A stretch of 43,974 nucleotides of DNA from Novosphingobium organovorum (GTDB lineage Bacteria; Pseudomonadota; Alphaproteobacteria; Sphingomonadales; Sphingomonadaceae), in the NCBI RefSeq assembly GCF_022832435.1, contig NZ_JALHLF010000027.1:1-43974 (forward strand), in the 5' to 3' direction. Below the pieces are notes generated by a model. The model made no database searches, had not been told where the DNA came from, and worked only from the letters and a program-made list of their open reading frames with translations. The translations under genes were made by a program, and so were the position numbers. Positions 34,601 through 42,681 of the stretch are shown here, in pieces (position 1 is the stretch's first letter; each line of letters opens with the position of its first letter).

Positions 34601-36777
34601 AGCTTGGCAGTGGGAACGACTATTTCTTCGTCGATGCCACGCCCTTGGCGAATGGAGGCGCGCTCAGCCTCGATGGCGGGGCGGGCGAGGATACGCTGGC
34701 GATCAGTTTCGGGGCGCTCCCGGATGTGACGTTCGTTGTCGGTACAGGCGGTGCAATCGCCTCAAACACGGGGAGCTACGCCGGGTTCGAAGCCTTTGAC
34801 ATAACGCTGGGCGGCGGGACGAACAGCGTCACCACGGCGGATGGCAACGATGTGGTGCGCTCGACCGGCGGGACCGACACCATCGCGACGGGGGCGGGTG
34901 ACGATACGATCACCACTACGCTGGGCACGCAGGCGATCGATGCTGGCTCTGGCACCGACACCTGGCGATCGGATGAAAGCGCGGGCACGGTGGGCCGCAG
35001 CCATGTACTTTCGGCGCTGGGATCGAGCAGCGGGGCGACGACGGCGGTCAACGTCGAGACCGTCGACATGACCGGCGGCACGGGCGATGACAGCTACAGT
35101 GTCGATGGCACGCTCGACTACGCCTATATCAACGATTGGGGGGGGCGCGACAGCGTGACCATCGATCTTTCGGCATCGAGCCAGGACACCTGGAACTATA
35201 TCTATAACTGGGACGGAACCGCGTTCTACGGCGGGGTCGGCAACACCAATTTCTACGCCATGGAAGAGGTTACCCTGCGCTTTGGCAGCGGCAACGATTA
35301 TCTCTACGCCGATACGACCGCGCTGGCGGGGGGCGCGACGCTCACCCTGGATGGCGGGGAGGGGAGCGACACGCTATCGCTATGGTCCTATTCCTACGAC
35401 TGGCTGATCGGCGAGGACGGGCTGGGTGGCTATGTGCTGACGAGCGCGGATGGCACGCAGTCTCTTTCCGTCACCGCGTTCGAGACGGTCCAGTTCATCG
35501 ACACGACCCTCGACCTGCCCAGTTACGCGACGAGCGTCGGGGGCACGTTCCTGGGCACCGCGGGCGACGACGTGCTGGTGGGCACCGCCTTCGACGATCT
35601 GTTCCAGGGCTATGCGGGCAACGATGTGCTGACCGGCGGGGCGGGGACCGACACCGCAAGCTATGCCGAGGCGACCAAGGGCGTGAAGGTGGATCTGGCG
35701 CTGACGATCAGCCAGAACACCGGCGGGGCCGGGCGCGACACGCTGACGGGGATCGAGAATCTCATCGGCTCGGCCTTTGGCGACAAGCTCTCAGGCAACG
35801 ATCTCGCCAATGTCCTGACCGGCGGCGCGGGGGCCGACACGCTCGACGGGCGCGGCGGCGCGGACACGCTGATCGGGGGCGATGGCAACGACAAGTACTA
35901 CGTCGATGACGCGGGCGATCTGGTGATCGAGACCGGCGCGGCGGACACCTCCGACACCGTTTACGCCAGCATCAGCTACGCGCTGACCGATGGCGTCGAG
36001 AAACTTTACCTGACCGGATCGGACGCGCTCGACGGGACCGGGAACGCGCTGGCCAACACGATCTACGGCAACGATGGCGCCAACACGCTGTCGGGCCTTG
36101 GCGGGGCGGACAAGCTCTATGGCTATGGCGGCGACGATCACCTTATCGGCGGGGACGACAACGACAAGCTCGACGGCGGGCTTGGCGCGGACGTGATGGA
36201 AGGCGGCGGGGGCAACGACAAGTACTACGTCGATGACCTGGGCGACGTGGTGATCGAGGACGATCCCGACGGGGGCACCGATTCGGTCTACGCCAGCGTC
36301 TCCTTCGCGCTGGGGGACAATCTGGAAAAGCTGATCCTCCAGGGCACCGGGGCGATCGACGCGACGGGCAACGCGGGCAAGAACACGCTGACCGGCAACA
36401 GCGCCGACAACGTGCTCAACGGTTCCTGGGGAAAGGACGTGCTCAAGGGTGGTCTGGGCGCGGACACTTTCGTGTTCGACGTGCTCGAGACGAGCGCGAA
36501 CAAGGACACCGTGGGCGATTTCGTTTCGGGCACCGACACCATTCAGCTCTCGGTCTCGGCTTTCGGGGCGCTGGCGGACTATGGCCTGGGCGCGCTCGAT
36601 CCCGCCGAGCTTGTCTATGGCAACAAGGCGCTGACCGCCGAGGATCACCTGTTCTACGATTCGGTGAAGGGCGTGCTTTACTACGATGCCGATGGCAGCG
36701 GCAGCGAGGCGGCGGTGGCGATTGCCTCGTTCAGCGGCAAGCCGTTGATCGAGGCGGGGGACATCGTGCTGATCTGA
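31666..36777 (+). CDS. Large RTX-like (hemolysin-type calcium-binding) repeat protein, probable type I secretion substrate
   Basis: A 1703-residue acidic, glycine-, aspartate-, serine- and threonine-rich protein with no cysteine. ATG 31666 has AGGGAG nine bases upstream and begins MADFVGTNGDD, without a signal peptide, as expected for type I export. Residues about 150-1270 are 227-residue modules marked by GTQTIDAGSG (near 200, 427, 636, 863 and 1090). One is 18 residues shorter. Each holds beta-rich segments and degenerate RTX nonapeptides such as TGAGDDTI. From about 1290 on, canonical GGxGxDxLx-type repeats occur in several blocks, followed by a serralysin-type C-terminus (TFVFDVLETS, VGDFVSGTDTIQLS) ending in DIVLI. 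No enzymatic domain was seen; adhesin or S-layer-like roles are possible. No type I transporter lies in the window. Confidence 0.88.
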   Translation: MADFVGTNGDDAFAGTSDDDTFTFTSATAGSDYVSGDAGNDALVVDYGASTGYGYGYLYTDGAGGWSGSLSDGENGWLSFYSIEQLTYTMSDGDGYFYFNAWPLSVSGQSLTLDGGAGIDTLAADFSGLSDVSFVVSGSGVASNFGSYANWEAYTIWLGGGANTVVTGAGNDTVYSNGGTDSIATGDGDDSITTYLGTQTIDAGSGSDTWRLEEGAGTEGRAHVFSALGSSSGATTVAGIEYAQVWGGSGDDSYSVDGTLDYVSIYDLGGADSLLIDLSASDAANTWNYVYSWDETSFYGGLDKVWYAGIEDLTILLGTGDDYIYVDAAPLANGASLSLDGGAGSDSLAVNFGALTSVSFVVGAGGAIASNLGSYTGFEVFDITLGGGTNSVTTADGNDVVRSTGGTDTIATGAGDDTIATTLGTQTIDAGSGTDTWNADESAGTVGRAHVFSALGSSSGATTVAGIEYAYVTGGSGDDSYSVDGTLGYTSIYDAGGTDSLSVDLSASDTANTWNYVYSGDDLSFYGSVETVWYSGIEDLSIQLGSGNDYLFLDATPLANGASLSLDGGAGSDSLTLDLTRLSAASFIVAGDGTISSDIGSYAGFEQFNVMLGDGTYAVRTGDGDDYITTHLGTQTIDAGSGTDTWNADESAGTVGRAHVFSALGSSSGASTVAGIEYAYVTGGSGDDSYSVDSTLGYASIYDVGGTDSLSIDLSASDTANTWTYVYSGDGLSFYGGLATVWFSGIEDLSIQLGSGNDYFFVDATPLANGGALSLDGGAGEDTLAISFGALPDVTFVVGTGGAIASNTGSYAGFEAFDITLGGGTNSVTTADGNDVVRSTGGTDTIATGAGDDTITTTLGTQAIDAGSGTDTWNADESAGTVGRAHVFSALGSSSGASTVAGIEYAYVTGGSGDDSYSVDSTLGYASIYDVGGTDSLSIDLSASDTANTWTYVYSGDGLSFYGGLATVWFSGIEDLSIQLGSGNDYFFVDATPLANGGALSLDGGAGEDTLAISFGALPDVTFVVGTGGAIASNTGSYAGFEAFDITLGGGTNSVTTADGNDVVRSTGGTDTIATGAGDDTITTTLGTQAIDAGSGTDTWRSDESAGTVGRSHVLSALGSSSGATTAVNVETVDMTGGTGDDSYSVDGTLDYAYINDWGGRDSVTIDLSASSQDTWNYIYNWDGTAFYGGVGNTNFYAMEEVTLRFGSGNDYLYADTTALAGGATLTLDGGEGSDTLSLWSYSYDWLIGEDGLGGYVLTSADGTQSLSVTAFETVQFIDTTLDLPSYATSVGGTFLGTAGDDVLVGTAFDDLFQGYAGNDVLTGGAGTDTASYAEATKGVKVDLALTISQNTGGAGRDTLTGIENLIGSAFGDKLSGNDLANVLTGGAGADTLDGRGGADTLIGGDGNDKYYVDDAGDLVIETGAADTSDTVYASISYALTDGVEKLYLTGSDALDGTGNALANTIYGNDGANTLSGLGGADKLYGYGGDDHLIGGDDNDKLDGGLGADVMEGGGGNDKYYVDDLGDVVIEDDPDGGTDSVYASVSFALGDNLEKLILQGTGAIDATGNAGKNTLTGNSADNVLNGSWGKDVLKGGLGADTFVFDVLETSANKDTVGDFVSGTDTIQLSVSAFGALADYGLGALDPAELVYGNKALTAEDHLFYDSVKGVLYYDADGSGSEAAVAIASFSGKPLIEAGDIVLI
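33572..34933 (+). repeat. Two perfect 681-base tandem copies inside the RTX-like gene
   Basis: Bases 33572-34252 and 34253-34933 are identical on reading line by line, and identity continues about 30 bases into the next copy. The 681-base period equals 227 codons, so the frame is kept. Related, diverged copies lie at about 32263-32943 (681) and 32944-33570 (627). Confidence 0.9.
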
Positions 36778-36816
36778 CGGCGCACGGATCGGACAACGGG
36801 CCGCGGTCGGCTGGCG

Positions 36817-39255
36817 TCAGTGCGGCCGCGTCTCGGGCGCGCAAGACGCCGGCCGGGCGGCCATGAAGCCGACCGCGTCCTCGGCGGGCAGCGGCCGGGC
36901 GAAAAGGTAGCCCTGGAAGGCGTCGCACCCGATGCCGAGCAGGAGTTCGTGCTGGGCGTCGGTTTCCACGCCCTCGGCGACGACCGCCAGTTCAAGCTCC
37001 TTGGCCATGCGCACGATCGCCGCGACGAGCGCCTTGCGGCGATCGTCGTGGGTGGCCGGGACCACGAAGCTGCGGTCGATCTTGAGCGTGTCCCAGGGCA
37101 GCATGGGCAGGAACGAGAGCGCCGAATAACCGGTGCCGAAATCGTCCACCGCGAGCTGGACGCCCAGCGCCTTGAGCGCTTCGAACACCGGCAGGACTTC
37201 GCCTTCACGGCCCAGGAACACCGTCTCGGTAAGCTCGATCTGCAGGCGCTCGGGGGGAAATCCGCTGTCGTGGAGCGCCGCCGCGACGCTTTCGACGAAG
37301 CCGCGGGTGCGCACCTGCAGCGCGGAAACGTTGACCGCGATCTTGCCCACCGCAAGCCCCGCGGCGAGCCACAGCGCCCCGTCGCGGCAGGCGCTGCGCA
37401 GCATGAAGGTGCCTAGCGTCGCGATCAGGCCCTGGTTCTCGGCCAGCGCCACGAATTCGCCCGGTGCGATCGCGCCGAGTTCAGGGTCGCTCCAGCGCGC
37501 CAGCGCCTCCCATCCGAACAGCGTGCCATCGCGCCCGAGCTGCGGTTGGTAGGCGACCCAGATCGGCCCGTCCTGCGGGTCGTGCGGGCTGGGCAACTGG
37601 CGGTCGAGCGTCTCGCGCAGCCGCGCGCCCAGCGACAGGCGGCGCTGTGCGGCGTGGGTCAGGCGTTCCTGGTAGAGCCCCAGCGCATCCTTGGCGCCGT
37701 GCTTGACCTCGTAGAGCGCGGCGTCGGCCTTGGCGAACAGGTCATCGCCGGCGGCCTGGGTGGTCAGGCTCGCGCCCCAGGTCGCGGTCAGCGCCACGTT
37801 CGCCGCGTTGGCCAGCGCGAAGGGCGGGGCGAGGACCTGGTTGAGCCGGGCGACGGCGGCGCGCAGCGCGGCCTCCCCGGCGCCGGGCAGCAGGAGCGCG
37901 AATTCGTCTCCGCCGATGCGAAACACGCTCGTGGCGGCATCGGCTGGACAGGCCTGGCGCATGCGCTGCGCGACCTGGCGCAGCAGGTCGTCGCCCATGA
38001 CGTGGCCGAAACTGTCGTTAACGTCCTTGAACCGGTCGAGGTCGAGGATGCCCAGCGCGGCCGCCCCCTCGAGCCCGCGCAGCGCGGTGTCGAGCGCGCG
38101 TCGGTTGGGCAGGTCGGTCAGCGCGTCGTGCATCGCAAGATGGTCGAGTTCGGCCTGGACGCGTTTCTGCTCGGTGATGTCGGTCAGCGAGTAGACGTAG
38201 GTCGGGGGCGCCGAGCCCTCACCCGCCACGGCCATGACCGAGAGCAGCCCCTGCGCGCGATATCCGTCGCCAAAGCCGACTTCGCCATGCCAGGGGACCG
38301 GTGTTTCGGGGGGCAGCGCCAGCGCCTTGCCGGCGTGGTGAAACCAGCTTAACGCCGCGCGTTCGGGCGCGCCGGTCAGCCGCTTGAAGGCGGCGTTGGC
38401 GCGCAGCAGTTCGCCTTGGGCGTCGAGCACGGCGAGCCCGTCGTTGGCCTCGCGGAACACCGCATCGGCCTGGCGCAGCGCGCGGTCGTTCGCGCTCAGT
38501 TCGCGGATCAGGTCGCTCGAGGTCGCCAGGAACACTCGCCAGGTGAACACGTCGGTGTCCAGAAAGCTGGCGAAGCGTTTGTGCGAAAAGATCATGAAGA
38601 GCGCCAGCGGCACGGAAAAGGCGAGCGCGGTCAGCGCCTTGCCGCCAAGCCCGATGCCCACCGCGACCACCACTGCGTGCGAGACGCCAAGCGCCAGGAA
38701 GGGAAACAGCACCCCGTCGAGGCACAGCACCGTGACGAAGCCCAGCAGATAGGCCAGCTCGACCAGCGGTGTGCGCAGGCCCCAGCGCTTGACCGTTTCG
38801 AACCAGAACAGCAGCGTCAGCAATTCCGCGACGATCAGCACCCCGCCCAGAACGATCGAGGGGATCGACTGGCCGAACAGGGCGGCGGGCGTGGCGTGCG
38901 GGTTGATCGCTGCGGGGTGCGACAGCGCCGCCGAAGCCAGCAGCGAAAAGGCGATGTTGAACCCGTCGACGATCACCACCAGCCGGATGACGTGGCGCAG
39001 GATGAAGATGTCGCGCTCGATCAGGACGAACAGCACGGCGGTAATCATGAAGGCGCCGTAGCACAGGCTGCCCCCCGACACCGCGAGGCCTGGCGCCAGC
39101 ACGAGTGAGTAGGCGTTGCCCAGGAACCCGCCCACGAGCAGGACCAGCGCGAGATACAGGTAGAAATGGATGCGCCGCACGAGCGGTTCAAGCGTCGAGA
39201 AGTAGAGCGGAAAGGTCGAAAAAAGGGCCACATGGCCAAGGAACAATGCCGTCAT
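36817..39255 (-). CDS. Membrane-bound PAS-GGDEF-EAL protein (cyclic-di-GMP turnover)
   Basis: An 812-residue inner-membrane protein. ATG 39255 begins right before the first of about seven hydrophobic segments (residues 1-230), which form a sensory membrane domain of the MASE sort. A PAS-like domain follows (LDAQGELLRANAAFKRLTG), then a GGDEF domain with intact GGDEF at 448-452, and an EAL domain with EAL at 583-585. The EAL catalytic segments NVSALQ, ELTE, DDFGTGYS, KIDRSF and EGVET are all present. Both activities could therefore work. No RxxD inhibitory site was seen five residues before GGDEF. It converges with the RTX-like gene (39 bases apart). A role in setting adhesion is inferred. Confidence 0.93.
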   Translation of the reverse strand: MTALFLGHVALFSTFPLYFSTLEPLVRRIHFYLYLALVLLVGGFLGNAYSLVLAPGLAVSGGSLCYGAFMITAVLFVLIERDIFILRHVIRLVVIVDGFNIAFSLLASAALSHPAAINPHATPAALFGQSIPSIVLGGVLIVAELLTLLFWFETVKRWGLRTPLVELAYLLGFVTVLCLDGVLFPFLALGVSHAVVVAVGIGLGGKALTALAFSVPLALFMIFSHKRFASFLDTDVFTWRVFLATSSDLIRELSANDRALRQADAVFREANDGLAVLDAQGELLRANAAFKRLTGAPERAALSWFHHAGKALALPPETPVPWHGEVGFGDGYRAQGLLSVMAVAGEGSAPPTYVYSLTDITEQKRVQAELDHLAMHDALTDLPNRRALDTALRGLEGAAALGILDLDRFKDVNDSFGHVMGDDLLRQVAQRMRQACPADAATSVFRIGGDEFALLLPGAGEAALRAAVARLNQVLAPPFALANAANVALTATWGASLTTQAAGDDLFAKADAALYEVKHGAKDALGLYQERLTHAAQRRLSLGARLRETLDRQLPSPHDPQDGPIWVAYQPQLGRDGTLFGWEALARWSDPELGAIAPGEFVALAENQGLIATLGTFMLRSACRDGALWLAAGLAVGKIAVNVSALQVRTRGFVESVAAALHDSGFPPERLQIELTETVFLGREGEVLPVFEALKALGVQLAVDDFGTGYSALSFLPMLPWDTLKIDRSFVVPATHDDRRKALVAAIVRMAKELELAVVAEGVETDAQHELLLGIGCDAFQGYLFARPLPAEDAVGFMAARPASCAPETRPH

Positions 39256-39517
39256 TGCGCTCTCATCCGTGCGGGCTTCATGCCTTCGCGGGCCATGCTT
39301 ATGGGCAAACGCGCAAGAGGTCGAACGCTTTGATCGCCGCCGTTCGGGCCGCGGAGGCAATCGTGGGCCAAGCGGTCCGGGGAATCGGGCGCAGGCCCGG
39401 TTTTGCGGCATCGGGAAATTTTTGTATCCTGGGGTCTTGCCCTACCCCCAAGGCACTGCTAATGGCCCGCCTCACCCCGGAACGCGCTGGCTAGTCCAGC
39501 GCATCCGAAGCGCCAGA

Positions 39518-39592
39518 GCGGGCGTAGCTCAGGGGTAGAGCACAACCTTGCCAAGGTTGGGGTCGAGGGTTCGAATCCCTTCGCCCGCTCCA
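39518..39592 (+). tRNA. tRNA-Gly (GCC anticodon)
   Basis: A 75-base cloverleaf with encoded CCA. Acceptor GCGGGCG/CGCCCGC, D-arm GCTCAGGGGTAGAGC, anticodon loop CTTGCCA with GCC, T-arm GTTCGAAT. A TTTTT run follows directly and may help termination. Confidence 0.96.
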
Positions 39593-39903
39593 GTTTTTCC
39601 AGACCATCGTCGAAATCCGCCGCACCGCCGCGAAACCGTTCGCGCGCTGTGCTTTTTTGCGTTCCGGCGCGGCCTGTGCGCGCGCCGCGGCACGCCCGGC
39701 GATGGGCTGGCCAGGCGGTGTCATGCAAACGAATGTTGCCCCCGCGACGGTCTGATTTTCTGGCCAAATCAGCCTGTTGCAACATTGCCGCAGTGCAATG
39801 TCCGTCACCGAAACGTCATCATACTGGCGCTTTCGTGTCATAAACCGCGCCTAGGCGGCCCCTCAATTCCATTCGAACAGGGCAACCAGGGGCTACCTCT
39901 ACC
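39593..39903. other. Promoter region of the TonB-receptor/phytase operon
   Basis: These 311 bases follow tRNA-Gly. The first 180 show no clear feature. An inverted repeat ACATTGC-N6-GCAATGT lies at 39782-39801, directly before the Pho-box-like array at 39802-39845, and a CGCCTAGGCG palindrome at 39848-39857. Confidence 0.55.
39802..39845 (+). promoter_or_regulatory. Pho-box-like array (11-bp-phased GTCA half-sites)
   Basis: GTCA occurs at 39804, 39815 and 39837, that is at steps of 11 and 22 bases. The four 11-base units read CCGTCACCGAA, ACGTCATCATA, CTGGCGCTTTC and GTGTCATAAAC; the third is degenerate. The PhoB consensus is two 11-base repeats of CTGTCATAAAN. The last unit also contains CATAAA, which could be the -10 for a site made of the first two. 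The array ends 58 bases before the receptor start codon. Confidence 0.55.
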
Positions 39904-42681
39904 ATGAAGACTTCCATCCGCATCCTCGCAGGCTTGCTGGCCGGCGCATCGTGCACCACCATCGCACATGCGGGTGACATCGTGGGCAACGTGGCGGACG
40001 CCACCGGCACCCGTGCGCTGCAGGCCGCGAGCGTGCGGATCGTCGAGCTCGACCGCTCGGCCGATACCAGCCGCGATGGCAGCTACATCTTCGCCGACGT
40101 GCCCCAGGGCACCTACACCCTCGAGGTCACCTATGTCGGCGCGGTGATGGAAAGCCACACCATCACCGTTCCCGCGAGCGGCCGGGTCACCGGCAACTTT
40201 GCGCTGTCGGGTATTGGCGGCGATGCCATTCTCGTCACCGGCCAGTCGGCCAACCTTGCCAGCGCGCTGTCGCGCAAGCAGGCCGCGGACGGCGTCTCGG
40301 ACGTGCTGACGCGCGATGCGGTGGGCGAATTCCCCGATCAGAACGTCGCTGAATCGCTGCGCCGCCTGCCTGGTGTGAACATCCTCAACGACCAGGGCGA
40401 GGGCCGCTTCGTCTCGATCCGCGGGCTCGATCCCAACCTCGTCTCGACCTCGCTCAACGGTGTGCGCGTCCCTTCGCCCGAATCCGACGTGCGCCAGGTC
40501 GCGCTCGACGTGATCAGCTCGGACACGATCGAATCGATCGAGGTCAAGAAGTCGCTGACCCCCGACATGGACGCCGACGCGATCGGCGGTTCGGTCGAGA
40601 TCCACACCACCAGCGCCTTCGACCGCAAGAAGGACTACTACTCGGTCAAGGCCGAGGGCAGCTACAACAAGTACAACGGCCAGATCACCCCCAAGGCCAG
40701 CTTCGACTTTTCCAAGCGGCTGGGCGAGGATTTCGGCGTCGCCGGTTCGATCAGCTACTACAAGCGCAAGTTCGAGACCGACAACGTCGAATCCGATCCC
40801 TGGACCACGAACGACGACGGCACGGTCTATTCGCAAAACATCGAATACCGTGACTACGACGTGACGCGCACGCGCATCAACGCCTCGCTCAATTTCGACT
40901 GGCGCGCGAGCGACACCACCAAGGTCTACCTGCGCACCAACTGGTCGCAGTTCGACGATCACGAATACCGCCGCCGCACGACCTTCAACTTCGAGGATGC
41001 GACCGACATCACCGCGACCGACACCGGCATCAGCGTGTCGGACACCGACGGCACGATCGAGGTGACGCGCGACCTCAAGGACCGCTTCGAGCGCCAGCGC
41101 ATCGGCACCGTGGCGCTGGGCGGCGACACCGACACCGGCACCTGGAAGTTCAACTGGATGGCCAGCTACGCCAAGTCGAGCGAGGAGGAACACGGCTCGA
41201 TCGATCCGATCGCGTTCCGCTCCAAGTTTGAGGATGACGGCGTCGCGATGACCTGGAACTATTCCGACGTCCGCGTGCCCACCTACACCCTCACCAGCGG
41301 CGCGGACGCGGTCAACGATGCGAGCAACTACACGCTCAACAAGATCGAAGTGACCTCGCACTCGGACAGCCAGGACGAGGAATACGCGCTCAAGGCCGAT
41401 CTTGCCCGCACCTTCGCGATGGACGGCGGCGACCTTACCCTCCAGGCCGGCGCCAAGCAGCGCTGGCGTGACAAGACCTACGATCTCACCCAGACCGACT
41501 ACGCCAAGAACAAGACCCTGACGATGGCCGACTATCTCGGTTCGCAGACCTACCGTCTCGACGGCATCAGCCTCGGGCCGGTGCTGGCCAAGTCGGCGGG
41601 CGTCGCGTTCATGAACGACTATGCCGACACGATCGAGATCGACGAGGACGGCACGCTGATCGATTCGGCCGCCAGCGACTACGGCGCGAGCGAAGACATC
41701 ACCGCCGCCTATGCCCTCGCCCGGTGGGATAGTGCCTCGCTGCGCGTGATCGGCGGCGTGCGCATGGAGCGCACCCACAACGACCTCACCGGCAACCTCT
41801 ACAACGAGGAAACGCTCGAGATCACCCCGGTCGAATTCAAGCGCAGCTACACCACCTGGCTGCCCAGCCTGACGATGCGCTGGAACAACGAGGCGGGCAA
41901 CATCGTCGCGCGCCTGGCCGGCTACAAGAGCCTGATGCGGCCCAACCTGTCCGACCTTGCGCCGCGTTTCTCGGTCAACGAGGATAACGAGGCCGAATTC
42001 GGCAACCCCGACCTCAAGCCCTACCAGGCCTGGAACCTCGACTTCGGGGTGGAATACTACTTCACCGGCAACGGCGCGCTGACCTTCGGTTCGTTCTACA
42101 AGAAGGTCGATGACTTCATCGTCACGCGTTACTACACCCAGCAGTATTCGGCGATCACTGGCGCGACTTACGACGAGCTGCGCATCGCCGAGAACGGCGG
42201 CAACGCGACGATCGCCGGTTTCGAAGTCGGCTTCAGCCAGGCCTACACGATGCTGCCCGCGCCCTTCGACGGGCTGCTGACCCAGGTCAACTACACGTAT
42301 GCCTATTCCAAGGGCACGGTCTACGACACCGACGACGTGGCCTACCGCACGTCGCTGCCGTCGAACTCGCGCAACACCTTCAACGTCGTGGTCGGCTACG
42401 ACAAGGGCCCGGTCGACCTGCGCCTCGCGGGGACCTACCGCGACAAGTACCTCGACGAGCTGGGCGACACGCAGGAAGAGGACCGCTGGGTGGACAACCA
42501 CTTCCAGCTCGACTTCTCGGCCAAGTTCGCGATCATGGACGGCATGAAGCTGACTTTCGACGTCATCAACATCAACAACGCCAAGTACTACGCCTATGAG
42601 AACTACGAGGGCGCCAAGCGTCTCCTCCAGTTCGAGAAGTACGGCCCGACCTTCAAGGCTGGCATCAAGGCGAACTTCTGA
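39904..42681 (+). CDS. TonB-dependent outer-membrane receptor
   Basis: A 925-residue outer-membrane transporter. A signal peptide with cleavage after AHA (residue 23) is followed by a carboxypeptidase-regulatory-like domain (about 24-100, DIVGNVADATGTRALQ... with DVPQGTYTLEVTYVG). The plug domain then shows PDQNVAESLRRLPGVNI, RFVSIRGLDPN and IGGSVEIHT. The rest is a beta-barrel with alternating aromatic residues, ending in a terminal phenylalanine (GIKANF). This architecture is typical of sphingomonad and Caulobacter receptors for carbohydrates and other large substrates. The overlap with a phytase gene and the Pho-box-like promoter suggest phytate or an organophosphate as substrate; this is inference. 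Confidence 0.93.
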   Translation: MKTSIRILAGLLAGASCTTIAHAGDIVGNVADATGTRALQAASVRIVELDRSADTSRDGSYIFADVPQGTYTLEVTYVGAVMESHTITVPASGRVTGNFALSGIGGDAILVTGQSANLASALSRKQAADGVSDVLTRDAVGEFPDQNVAESLRRLPGVNILNDQGEGRFVSIRGLDPNLVSTSLNGVRVPSPESDVRQVALDVISSDTIESIEVKKSLTPDMDADAIGGSVEIHTTSAFDRKKDYYSVKAEGSYNKYNGQITPKASFDFSKRLGEDFGVAGSISYYKRKFETDNVESDPWTTNDDGTVYSQNIEYRDYDVTRTRINASLNFDWRASDTTKVYLRTNWSQFDDHEYRRRTTFNFEDATDITATDTGISVSDTDGTIEVTRDLKDRFERQRIGTVALGGDTDTGTWKFNWMASYAKSSEEEHGSIDPIAFRSKFEDDGVAMTWNYSDVRVPTYTLTSGADAVNDASNYTLNKIEVTSHSDSQDEEYALKADLARTFAMDGGDLTLQAGAKQRWRDKTYDLTQTDYAKNKTLTMADYLGSQTYRLDGISLGPVLAKSAGVAFMNDYADTIEIDEDGTLIDSAASDYGASEDITAAYALARWDSASLRVIGGVRMERTHNDLTGNLYNEETLEITPVEFKRSYTTWLPSLTMRWNNEAGNIVARLAGYKSLMRPNLSDLAPRFSVNEDNEAEFGNPDLKPYQAWNLDFGVEYYFTGNGALTFGSFYKKVDDFIVTRYYTQQYSAITGATYDELRIAENGGNATIAGFEVGFSQAYTMLPAPFDGLLTQVNYTYAYSKGTVYDTDDVAYRTSLPSNSRNTFNVVVGYDKGPVDLRLAGTYRDKYLDELGDTQEEDRWVDNHFQLDFSAKFAIMDGMKLTFDVININNAKYYAYENYEGAKRLLQFEKYGPTFKAGIKANF

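Noticed and set aside
31666..35500. CRISPR-like regular repeats
   Set aside because: The 681-base period is in-frame coding repetition with no short direct repeats separated by unique spacers and no cas genes.
39491..39841. Minus-strand frame containing RRDSNPRPQPW
   Set aside because: Same artefact, translated from the complement of tRNA-Gly.
39593..39903. Cobalamin or other riboswitch before the TonB receptor
   Set aside because: No conserved riboswitch core sequence was found; the structure seen is short palindromes and GTCA repeats.
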